Program-made: the position numbers and the translations under genes | The notes under the pieces: generated by a model | Seen by the model: the letters and a program-made list of their open reading frames with translations, nothing else | What the model was told of the DNA's origin: nothing | Databases searched by the model: none | Part shown: piece after piece, positions 1 through 8,789 of the stretch | Layout of the letters: each line of letters begins with the position of its first letter | How positions within the stretch are numbered: position 1 is the first letter of the stretch | Source of the DNA: Stephanodiscus triporus | Taxonomy: Eukaryota; Bacillariophyta; Thalassiosirophyceae; Thalassiosirales; Thalassiosiraceae | Direction: 5' to 3' | DNA length: 22,062 nucleotides | Assembly: GCA_036939755.1 (NCBI GenBank) | Contig: JALLAZ010000132.1 | Span: forward strand, 1 to 22,062

Positions 1-348
1 GCGAAAATTTTTATTTCCACTTTGGGGATCCCATTAGCGGTTTGGGAGTTTTTCCGCTTCGGGGACCAACATATATAATAATACGATCTTCTCGGCTCAT
101 TTTTTTTAGAGTAGTTCAAAAGGTTCAAGCGTTAGAGTCACAAGTAAATCTTCGAAGTAGGAATCAGTAATAATTTCGGACGGTGGACAGGACATATTGA
201 ACTACCATTATTACACAGACAGCCCAACGCATCCTCCATTCGAGTCTCCCGGCCCGACGGCCGGCGCGCTACTACTCTATCGTACTACTACACTAAAGTA
301 GAGAGGCATTTTTTTGTTCGTCTCGTCTTGGTGGACACCCCCAACGCG
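1..348. promoter_or_regulatory. Upstream region of the TPR gene
   Basis: No coding sequence is recognisable here. An AT-rich stretch at 68-82 contains an ATATATAATA element that could act as a TATA-like box for the plus-strand gene starting at 349, but it lies about 270 bp from the ATG, so a long 5' leader would be needed. The rest is unremarkable. Assignment as promoter is inference from position only. Confidence 0.25.
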
Positions 349-822
349 ATGAAATTCTTCTCATACGGCGCGAAGACGAAGGCGTCCATTCCGCCTCCGC
401 CCCCGCCTCCGACGCCTCCTCCGCCGCGATCGTCGTCGTCGTCGTCGTCGTCGTGGAACGCCGCTCTGTGGGACGACGTCCGCCTCGCATCGGCCCACTT
501 CCAATGGGCCGCGCGTCGAATGGGGACGACGGCATCGCGCGGCGGCGTCGGTTTTGGCGTCGACGAGGCCGATGCCGACGTCGTCCTTGCGCCGCCGCCG
601 CCGACGACGACGACGACGACGATGACGATTACGACGACCAAGTCCGACATCGACGACGACGACGGCGACGACGACGGCCGACTTCTTCCTCGGGAGGGAA
701 GAGGACGAGGAGAGGCGGGATCGACGACGACGACGACGGAGGAGGCGGAGGAGGAGGCGATGCGTCGCGCCGAACGGGCCCTGGCGCTCTACAGATCGTG
801 TCACGCGAGGGTTAAGAAACGC

Positions 823-853
<31 letters not shown>

Positions 854-3800
854 CGTCACCGGCAGACGACGACATCGGCGAAGACGACATCGACGGCGAC
901 TGCGGCGATGGAGGCGACGACGGGACGGAGTTCACTATCAACCTGGAATTGAGGATGGCGCAGACCCTGAGACTGTTGGCGACGATGCGCGCCCGCGCCG
1001 GCGCCCACTCCTCCTCCTCCTCCTCCTCCTCCTACGACGACGGAGCCGTTGTCTCCGCCGACGAAAATGGCGGCGCCGCCGCACCCTCTCCTCACCCCTC
1101 TCGCAACAGCAGCTTGGAAGATGCCATCAAATATCACGACATGGCGGTTTCGTTGTTGGTGGGAGTGTTCGACGAGGGGGAGGAAGAGGGGGAGGGGGAG
1201 GGAGTAGGAGGAGCTGGAGTTGGAGGGGGCGGGGCGGCGACCGTTGGCAACAGCGCGGCCGATGTTCCGCACGCCGGTGCCTTGGAGGATGCCCGTTCGA
1301 GAAGAGTTTGCGATGACCGCGGCGAGTCAATCGACGACAACGGCGTTCCGAGCGGCGTCGATGGCGTCGACAGCGACGACGTCGACGACGACGATCGATA
1401 CGGCGGCGGCACCTTGCTCACGATGTACGTCCCGCGGGACGACGATCTTCCCCTCGCGACGACGAGCGCACTGCGGCGACCGCCGCCGCAGCGACCGAGG
1501 GAGCGGCACCCCCGGCCGACGAAGACGACGCGAATTTCGTTCCTCCGTCCCACCGAGGATCAGCGCGTGCTCGCGATATCCGCCTCGCTCAACGCGTTGG
1601 CCGTGCTCCACGCCGCGAACGGAGACGAGCGAAGGTCGATGGACTCGTACGGGGAGGCGCTGGAGATACTGCGAGCGGCGCACGCCGAGGGAGCGGGGGT
1701 GGGGGGGGATCGGACCACGACGACGACGACGACGACGACGACGATCCCGTCCCCCGTCGCGATCGATCTCGCCGAAACGCTCACGAAAGTCGGCAACTTC
1801 CACCTCCGACGCGACGAGCTCGACGCGGCGCGCGATGCCTACTCGAGCGCGTGGGCGCTCTACGATGCGAAAGGCCGCCGCCCGGAGCCGGACGTCGTCG
1901 TCGACGTCGCCGCCGCCGCCGCGAACGATGCGTCGGCGCCCGATTCGTGCCCGGAGGGTGCGCTCGTGGCGATGAACAACTTGGGGGTCGTTCACGAGCG
2001 TCGGTCCGAGTTGCGCGAGGCGCTGTCGTGTTACGAGGCAGTGTATCGCATCCGCCTACGACGACAACGACGATGTCGGCGCGATGGCGACGAAAAGTAC
2101 GAAGACGACGACGTGAATCTCGATGCCATCAACGTGTTACTGAACATTGGCAACGTACATCATCGACTGAAGGAATACGACGAGGCGTGCTCGACGTACG
2201 GCGAGGTGGTGTGCCTGTGCAAGCGCGCGATTCAAACAACGACGCTTACGAATGACGAGGGGGACGATAACGATTATTTAACGAGGATACTTCAATCGCT
2301 GGCGGGGGCACTGCGAAATTGGGGAACGTGCTATTTGGAGCAGCGTCGATTTTCTGATGCGATTGACAAATTGAGTGAGGCGTCGAGAGTAGAGGAGAAC
2401 GTTATAGATTACCTTCTGTGCTCCTCTCGTCATTCTTCTCGCCATGAAGGCAAATGCTCGACGACGTTTAAGATCGACGGCAACTATTATCGCTTCGCTG
2501 CTGTGAAACGAGCGAAGGAATCCAGGGCACAATTATTGGGACTGATAGGATGTCTGTACCTTGAATGCAAGCTTGACGGACTTAAATCGCTCGATAAATC
2601 CGCGGAGTCATTCCGTGAGGCCATAAATATATATAGAGGGATGGGAGATGATGATTCCGATCACAAGATTGTTTGGGCGAGACACAATTTGGTCATTGTA
2701 GAAAACAGTCGCGTGGAGGCTCAGGATCCTCCTGCGTCTCCGCAGCGGGATCCCCCTGCTTCTACCGTCCGAGCACACCCTGCTCCTGTGCCGCCGCCTC
2801 TGTCGTTGTCAATGCCACCATCTCCGACCCCGCCTTCGAACAAGCCCACAACCACTCGTGCAACCACCGACGTCAACAATGACATCGAATTCAAAAGTTC
2901 AGTTGACTTCGATAAAGATTTTAACAGTACTGCTGAGTTGGACAAGATGCTGGCAGTGGATGGCACCGACGAGTGCGGCGACGATGACGACGATGTCTTC
3001 TTGGGAGTGGAGACCAACAGTACTGATGAGTTGGACGAATTCTTGTCGCGAGCGAGAGGAAGCTGGCGTGGTGACGGTGGCGCATTGCAATCGAAGGAAC
3101 GAGGGGTGTCATCAATAGCAACACCTGAGGCTAGCAACGGCGATGAGACGAGAGACTCTTTTGAGGGTAAGAGTACCACCATCATTTTTGCCTACAACCT
3201 GCATTAACGTAATGTCTCTTACCCCCTCTTTTCCCCTGCCTGTCACAGAGGAAGTTGATTTCGATAAATCTTTTTTTGATGAAGTTGAGCGATCTGACTG
3301 CAAACTAGACAGAGTGGAAGATGAACCCTTCACTGTTGTTGTGCCTAACCAAGAGCCACTTTCATTGAAGAATCGCGCGATTTCGGCCACCCTGTCAAAT
3401 GATACGGATACATATCTATCACAGCTTCATCTGCATATGGGACCTAGCGGTGACGGGAAAAAACTAGACGCTGCCCGTGCTTTTGTGACGTCGGCTGAAG
3501 ATTTGTGGAAAAAAGGCGATCGAAGTGCGGCCACTGAGCATTTCACGATCGCTCACTCAATTTACATCGCACAACTTGGAGATGAAGATAATAGCAAGGA
3601 AGTGGCGATGGTTTTGAAAAAACTGGGAGACCTGAATCAGGAAGATGGAGCGTTAGATGCTGCGATGGAGTTATACTCGGAGGCTCTTGAGATGGAACTG
3701 ACGGCACACGGTCAGCACCTACCCCAAACTTTGAATGCCGCCGGAGTAGTCTGTCTCCGGCAAGATGACTTTCGATCCGCGATGGACTTTCATCGCAGGG

Positions 3801-5008
3801 CGCTTCAAATACAAAAGAAGTCGCAGGGTGTGGGAGGGGTGGGAGATGCAGGAGGACAGAGCAAGTACGACACGTACGAAACTCTCGTTAACATTGGTAA
3901 TGTATATTACAGTGAACGGAATAATTTTTCTAATATTCGATCGAACGGGGTTGATTATCGGGAGTTCATCGAACCAGGTTTCCTGTCGTGGATAGCGTTG
4001 GCACATGATATGCGTGGGGAATATGTGAAAAGCATTCAGGTGAGTACTTGAGTGATTCGAGATAATTACCTTAATGTTTCTTCTACAAGGACAAGCGGAA
4101 ATATCCTGACTTGTCTTGTTTCAGTTCTATGAGGAATCTCTGCAAATATCCATGAGTAGAAAAGGCAAAGAATCGATACGGGAGACTGCACTTACTCTCA
4201 ATAGGCTAGGATCTTTAACTAGAGAGCTCGGTCGGTATGATGAGGTGGGTCATGAACTTGTGGACTTCAACAAATAACTCATTCGTCGTGTTAATATTTT
4301 ATTCGTCGTGTTAATATTTTTTTCCGCGTCCTCTCTCTGACTCGACATAATGTGTAGGCAATGGACTATCACCAAAAAGCGTTGAATATTCAGAAGTCAG
4401 GTAGTGGCGTTGCGAAAGCTATGACCGCCGAAACCTGTGTCCTCTTAGGCATGGTTAAGTCGAAATTAAGCGAGTTCAAGTCAGCCCTTGATGTAAGATC
4501 CAACTTGTCAGATGTTTTTTTTCTCCGGCATCATTGATTAAACGTTGAATTATGTGCAATACACTTGCTCTTGCTCTTCTAGCTGTACGAAGATTCGCTG
4601 ATTGTTCTTAAAAAATCCCTCGGCGAAGATCATTTGAGCGTATCAAAAACTATGGCGCAGATAGGCTCTGTGCATTACGAGCTATCAAACTGGGATCTGG
4701 CTATTGCAAATTTGGCCGAGGCTGAGCGATTGCAATTAGGGTCAGTTGGGGAAATGAACAGGGATACCCTTGAGACGCAAGCTCTCATAGGACGTGTCCT
4801 ATCGTCAACAGGTAATTTCGAGGAGGCATTATTGAAACTTAGTACTGTGTACGAACGACAAAACAGCCTTTTCAGGTCGAAGCACCCGGCAATTGCAGAA
4901 ACGTTATCTTACATCGGAGATTGCTTTTTGGATCAAGGTAAGGCCACGGAGGCGAGAGGGAAATATGTAGAATGCTACTACATGAAAAAAACACTTCTTT
5001 ACAGTTGA
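349..5008 (+). CDS. Large TPR-repeat protein, kinesin-light-chain-like, 5 exons
   Basis: The model joins exons 349-3166, 3249-4039, 4125-4244, 4358-4492 and 4583-5008, about 1429 aa. All four introns are GT-AG, and the frame is open across every junction. The ATG at 349 is the first in frame; an extension to 328 would need a TTG start. Residues 1-190 are low-complexity (Pro, Ser, Thr and Asp runs). TPR-type helical pairs follow, for example 'LNALAVLHAANGDERRSMDS', 'MNNLGVVHERRSELREALSC' and 'LLNIGNVHHRLKEYDEACST'. An acidic linker spans the exon 1/2 junction, and a second TPR array runs from exon 2 to the stop with the roughly 42-residue spacing of kinesin light chain repeats. No catalytic domain, signal peptide or membrane segment is seen, so a protein-binding scaffold is the reasonable inference; the partner is unknown. 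Exon 1 is GC-rich and full of ACG/TCG triplets, whereas exons 2-5 are AT-richer. Exact splice sites are predicted, not proven. Confidence 0.82.
4281..4320 (+). repeat. Perfect 20-bp tandem duplication inside TPR-gene intron 3
   Basis: Positions 4281-4300 and 4301-4320 are identical, starting ATTCGTCGTG and ending TTAATATTTT. The pair lies within the intron 4245-4357 and brings it to 113 bp, against 82-90 bp for the other three introns of this gene. It is probably a recent replication-slippage event. Confidence 0.9.
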
Positions 5009-5706
5009 CCAAATGACGTGCTCAGATTCTACGCCGATCGGCTCACGATCATATTCAAGGAAGAACTGAGCGACATCGCCGAGGACTATCGCGACGACGG
5101 CTATGTGTCGGAGAACGATCGTTGTTCCAAATCGTTGCGGTTGGAATTTGTCCTCGTCCTCAACGAGTGTGAATGGGGATGATGCCATTGCTGCTTTTTA
5201 CGAGGCCAACCGGGACGCTTGATGGCAACGGCAAGAGCAATGTGCAACATTCATGTCACTCCCAACATGGTCCATATTTGCGAAAAGGAGTACTGGACAG
5301 AGAATGCTGGACTATTGATGGCACAAAAAATCTGTTGCGAACGTCTGAGGGTCAGCTGAAGGCGAGGGCAACTTTTGTTGAGTCTCGCACCAACCTCTTT
5401 CTTTGAAAACCTACGTGGCCTCTTTTCAAAAATTTAAGTGCAACAAAATTAACAGGCTTTTCAATCATTCCTTGACTGGTTTCGTTCGAATTTCCCTTAC
5501 CATCAGGATAAATATGATTCTTGTTGTGGAGCTTCGTGTAAGGACGATCAACCCGGGACTTCGCTAGCACCGGCATTTGTAGTGGTCATCAAGAAAACCT
5601 CCGTCCCGGAAACAGCCATATCAGTAGTGTAGATGACGCAGAAGAAGAAGACTGAGACGACTTCCCTTTCCTCGGCTACTTACATCTATTCCACCCCGAT
5701 GGAACC

Positions 5707-5839
5707 GTGTCGCCCCTTGGCACACAATGAACACAACTACCTAGATAAAGTCCACTTGCTTGACCGTGTCCTTGTGCATGTGTCGCCCCTTGCCCGCTGA
5801 CATGAGGCACACAACGATCACAATTAGATAAGTCCACTG
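5707..5839 (+). repeat. Diverged direct repeat, about 50-60 bp
   Basis: Both copies begin GTGTCGCCCCTTG, continue through CACACAA and end with GATAA...AGTCCACT (5707-5756 and 5780-5839). The second copy carries about 10 extra bases after the shared start. It sits immediately upstream of the 26-bp tandem repeat. No coding function is seen. Confidence 0.6.
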
Positions 5840-5840
5840 T

Positions 5841-5922
5841 GATGTAGGAAACACATTCTTTAGATGTGTAGAGGAAACACATTTTTCAGATGTGTAGAGG
5901 AAACACATTTTTCAGATGTGTA
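5841..5922 (+). repeat. 26-bp tandem repeat, two full copies plus partial units
   Basis: The unit begins AGATGTGTAGAGG, continues AAACACATTTTTC, and occurs at 5862-5887 and 5888-5913. It is flanked by a partial upstream copy (GATGTAGGAAACACATTCTTT from 5841) and a truncated downstream AGATGTGTAA. This is a short minisatellite in non-coding DNA. Confidence 0.8.
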
Positions 5923-6041
5923 ATTTTTCAGAGAGTCAATCATAGAAACGCTTCGAGGATGATAGCACCGATAACACTACTCGATTGGTCCATAAAATGA
6001 AAATGACGATGAGGACTGATGTGTGTCAAGACGATTGCCAG

Positions 6042-6130
6042 AGCATCTAACATATATCCCCCCTCTTGCTCCCTATCTTTTCCTAAAATTGTCCTCACAA
6101 GAATAACTGTTACAAAAAGTCAAAGGTGAG
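6042..6130 (+). repeat. 89-bp direct repeat, copy 1 (leader-like)
   Basis: This block starts AGCATCTAACAT, contains a CTCTTGCTCCCTATCTTTTC tract and ends AAGGTGAG. It recurs with only a handful of substitutions at 6590-6678. The 3' boundary of the similarity coincides with an AAG|GTGAG splice-donor-like sequence. Its role is unknown; a duplicated promoter or leader exon of the downstream Cys-rich gene is one inference. Confidence 0.75.
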
Positions 6131-6589
6131 CGTGACAGCCTGTCTGCTCCTCGTCATCTTGACTGTTCCCTCTGTCAGCGCTGCCTCCACCTCTGTTGCC
6201 GCCACGTCAGTCATCAATGCTGGGGTCCTGTCCAAGGCACAGGTCTGACTAGGAATTGGGGGGAAGCGGGGGACAGCCGCGTTGGAGGTGGGGGGTAGTG
6301 GGCACCTGTCATCTTCATCGAGTGGCGGCTGACAATCAAGACAACAAAAACAACTACAGCGATGATCTTCGTGAAGGAGCTTGCCTTTTCCGATGCGATG
6401 GGTATTCAAGATGCTTACATCGGCCGTTGATACTGCCTGCTCCTTGTCCTCCTGCTTTGCCGCCGCTGCCTTCGCCGCCACCGCTGATGTCCTTGTCATG
6501 TCATTGTCGTCAGTGGCTGCCCCCCCGTTGATTTTATTTGTCATCATCCGGGTGACTGTTTATTCTCTACTCATCTTTCCAATCGCGAC
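6131..6589. other. Spacer between the 89-bp direct repeats
   Basis: This segment of about 460 bp contains overlapping open frames on both strands (the longest about 145 codons, minus strand) with simple Ala/Thr/Pro-rich composition and no recognisable domain. I do not call a gene. It could be duplicated promoter DNA or the body of a small element bounded by short direct repeats. Confidence 0.4.
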
Positions 6590-6678
6590 AGCATCTAACA
6601 TAAACCCCCCCTCTTGCTCCCTATCTTTTCCTAATATTTTCCTCACAAGAATAACTGTTACAAAAAGTCGAAGGTGAG
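6590..6678 (+). repeat. 89-bp direct repeat, copy 2 (leader-like)
   Basis: Near-identical to 6042-6130 and again ending at AAGGTGAG. The GT at 6673-6674 could pair with the oligo-C/AG acceptor at 6908-6909, which would remove an intron of about 236 bp and place this block in the 5' UTR of the Cys-rich gene at 6933. This splicing is inferred from sequence alone. Confidence 0.7.
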
Positions 6679-6932
6679 CTAGTATTTAACCATTGGTGGC
6701 AGCGTGCATCGAGTAGGAGCATCTTGTTGCTTGCCACAGAGTCGATCAAGCGGGGGAGGGCACATGCACAGGGGGGCTTGGGAGTTTCTAGCGGAAGGGA
6801 GATATCATTCATCGATTTCTGGGTAACGGGCGTGCTTGCTCTCTTCTTCATTTATTGTTTTCAAATGCAAATGTAACCAATCTTTGAATCCTCCTCTCCC
6901 CCCCCCCAGAAAAATCATCGGTCAAGATCAAG

Positions 6933-8789
6933 ATGAGGTATCCCAAATTAACATTATGTGTGTTCGTGTTGAATACAGAGTGGCCCACCAAGACACATTC
7001 ATTGGTGTTCGTGTATGCCAAGGACAAGAATTCTCGCCCAACGAGCCATAGAGAGAGGAATACATCGCCTTCTGCTGACAGTGGGATTTCATCTATTAAT
7101 GCCAAGAAGAATGGAGTTCGGGCTATTAAGAAGGTGGCTGAACCTTCATCTTTTGAATCTGAAGAAGGCATCTCTCCTACTGCCGACGGAGGGATTTTGC
7201 CTAGTAGAATCATTCATGATGCTGAGATGAAAGGCATTTGGGCCGATTTGAATGTTGATGTCATCTTGGATGAAACCTCTCCCCAGGAGTCAAAGGCAGG
7301 CACCCATGCACCCTTTGATCGCAGTCTTGCCAAGAAGAAGACACAAAGCAATATCTATTCGAAGGAAGCTGAACGTTCCTACCAATCCGAACACGGTTTC
7401 CTCGAGGCCGTTGCAGATGAATCGTTCTCTTTGTTGCGGTTGAAGGCTGATGCCTTTGGAACCAAATACAACGAGGCTAAGATTCGAGCCCTTCAAGCAA
7501 AGAAACCAAATCCAAATGAACAGAATTTGATAATCAATTGTATCAATGGTAAATCTTGCGCATCACAGTGCAAACTTAACGGGTTGAATTGCTGTGAAGG
7601 AAAGGGTGCTTGTAGAGACTTCTCCGGCGGTTTACTCAACAACAGCTGTAATGGAGAATTGGCTTGTGCGGGAGCAAATATTCAAACCGTGAAGAATGGT
7701 TGTATTGGTCCCAAGTCGTGCTATAAAGCTGGAATGGTTGGAGGAGTTGGAAATGTGAATGATTCGTGCAATGGCGAAAAAGCTTGTTCTTATATGGCTG
7801 ATCATGCGGATATGGCAAGGTCCTGTAATGCATACAAAGCCTGTTACAAGCAGGAAGTCGCTGGAAACATGACTGATTCCTGCAATGGCTTTGACGCTTG
7901 TTCTTTTATGGCTGATCATTCGGATATGACAAGGTCCTGTAATGAAAACAAGGCCTGTAGATCGCAGGGAGTCGCTGGAAACATGACTGATTCCTGCAAT
8001 GGCGACCGTGCTTGTAATCTAATGGATGCACATGCGGATATGACAGGGTCCTGTAATGCATTCAAAGCCTGTTACGATCAAGGAGTTGCTCGAATCATGA
8101 TTGATTCCTGCAATGGCAACAGTGCTTGTCGTCAAATGGCTAGCCATGAGGATATGACAAGGTCCTGTAATGACCGCTTTGCCTGTAACGAGCAAGGAGT
8201 CGCTGGAAACATGACTGATTCCTGCAATGGTTATGCTGCTTGTGAGCTAATGTATGCACATGCGGATATGACAGGGTCCTGCAATGCATTCAATGCCTGT
8301 AACGAGCAAGGAGTCGCTGGAAACATGACTGATTCCTGCAATGGCAACAGTTCTTGTGTATTTATAGCTGATCATGCGGAAATGTCAGGGTCCTGTAATG
8401 CATTCAAAGCCTGTTACGAGCAGGGAGTCGCTGGAAACATGACTGATTCCTGCAATGGCAACAGTGCTTGTGCATATATAGCTGATCATGCGGAAATGTC
8501 AGGGTCCTGTAATGCATTCAAAGCCTGTTTCGAGCAGGGAGTCGCTGGAAACATGACTGATTCCTGCAATGGCAACAGTTCTTGTGCATATATAGCTGAT
8601 CATGCGAATATGATAGGGTCCTGTAATGCAACCAAAGCCTGTATTGATCAGGGAGTCGTCAACTCCAATATGTATTATTGTTGCAACACAGAGTTTGAGT
8701 GTGACTTTGCCAACACTGCACAGGGTGCCCGTCTTGATGCTACTTGCTATGCAACAAAGGTGAGCCTCCCAAAGTGGAACTCTTGCTAA
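6933..8789 (+). CDS. Cys-rich repeat protein with eight 38-residue tandem repeats
   Basis: This is a 618-codon frame. The ATG at 6933 lies 24 bp after a candidate splice acceptor (CCCCCCCAG at 6909). Residues 1-14 are mildly hydrophobic (KLTLCVFVL) and could be a weak signal peptide. Residues 15-200 are Lys/Ser-rich without a recognised domain. Cys-rich sequence starts near residue 205. Eight tandem 38-aa units occupy 7761-8672 (residues 277-580), of the form 'DSCNGxxAC' then 'DHADMTRSCNAxKAC' then 'QGVAGNMT'. Each is two 19-aa halves, giving Cys spacing CX5C-X12-CX5C. Most units carry one NMT N-glycosylation sequon. A regular Cys ladder of this type suggests a secreted, disulphide-stabilised solenoid or surface protein, but I do not recognise the family and assign no function. 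The stop is at 8787-8789. A possible donor (AAG|GTGAG) at 8760 means the last 10 codons could instead be intronic. Confidence 0.75.
   Translation: MRYPKLTLCVFVLNTEWPTKTHSLVFVYAKDKNSRPTSHRERNTSPSADSGISSINAKKNGVRAIKKVAEPSSFESEEGISPTADGGILPSRIIHDAEMKGIWADLNVDVILDETSPQESKAGTHAPFDRSLAKKKTQSNIYSKEAERSYQSEHGFLEAVADESFSLLRLKADAFGTKYNEAKIRALQAKKPNPNEQNLIINCINGKSCASQCKLNGLNCCEGKGACRDFSGGLLNNSCNGELACAGANIQTVKNGCIGPKSCYKAGMVGGVGNVNDSCNGEKACSYMADHADMARSCNAYKACYKQEVAGNMTDSCNGFDACSFMADHSDMTRSCNENKACRSQGVAGNMTDSCNGDRACNLMDAHADMTGSCNAFKACYDQGVARIMIDSCNGNSACRQMASHEDMTRSCNDRFACNEQGVAGNMTDSCNGYAACELMYAHADMTGSCNAFNACNEQGVAGNMTDSCNGNSSCVFIADHAEMSGSCNAFKACYEQGVAGNMTDSCNGNSACAYIADHAEMSGSCNAFKACFEQGVAGNMTDSCNGNSSCAYIADHANMIGSCNATKACIDQGVVNSNMYYCCNTEFECDFANTAQGARLDATCYATKVSLPKWNSC
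7761..8672 (+). repeat. 114-bp tandem repeat array, 8 units (16 half-units of 57 bp)
   Basis: Units start at 7761, 7875, 7989, 8103, 8217, 8331, 8445 and 8559, with an exact 114-bp period and no indels. The sixth to eighth units are the most alike (AADHAEM/NSSC variants), suggesting recent unequal crossing-over at the 3' end. A diverged unit precedes the array from 7641. Confidence 0.93.

Larger units (their letters stand above)
5009..6041. other. Gene-free stretch downstream of the TPR gene
   Basis: The first 57 codons after the TGA at 5006-5008 remain open in the TPR frame to 5179 and read with GC-rich, coding-like codons, so this may be former coding sequence (see findings). Beyond about 5183 no convincing coding sequence was found on either strand. 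The stretch holds a diverged direct repeat (about 5707-5756 and 5780-5839) and a 26-bp tandem repeat (5841-5922). Confidence 0.5.

Noticed and set aside
361..1995. Long open frames on the minus strand and in other plus frames across exon 1 of the TPR gene
   Set aside because: They are shadows created by triplet repeats and high GC: their translations are runs of Arg, Val or Gly, while only the 349 frame shows TPR motifs.
4938..5004. Extra intron near the 3' end of the TPR gene (GTAAGG...TTTACAG)
   Set aside because: The enclosed sequence reads 'KATEARGKYVECYYMKKTLL', a good TPR second helix in frame, so it is more likely coding.
6110..6547. Minus-strand frame of 145 codons between the 89-bp repeats
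   Set aside because: It has Ala/Thr/Pro-rich composition and no motif, it begins in spacer and ends in a repeat copy, and an equally open plus frame exists on the other strand.
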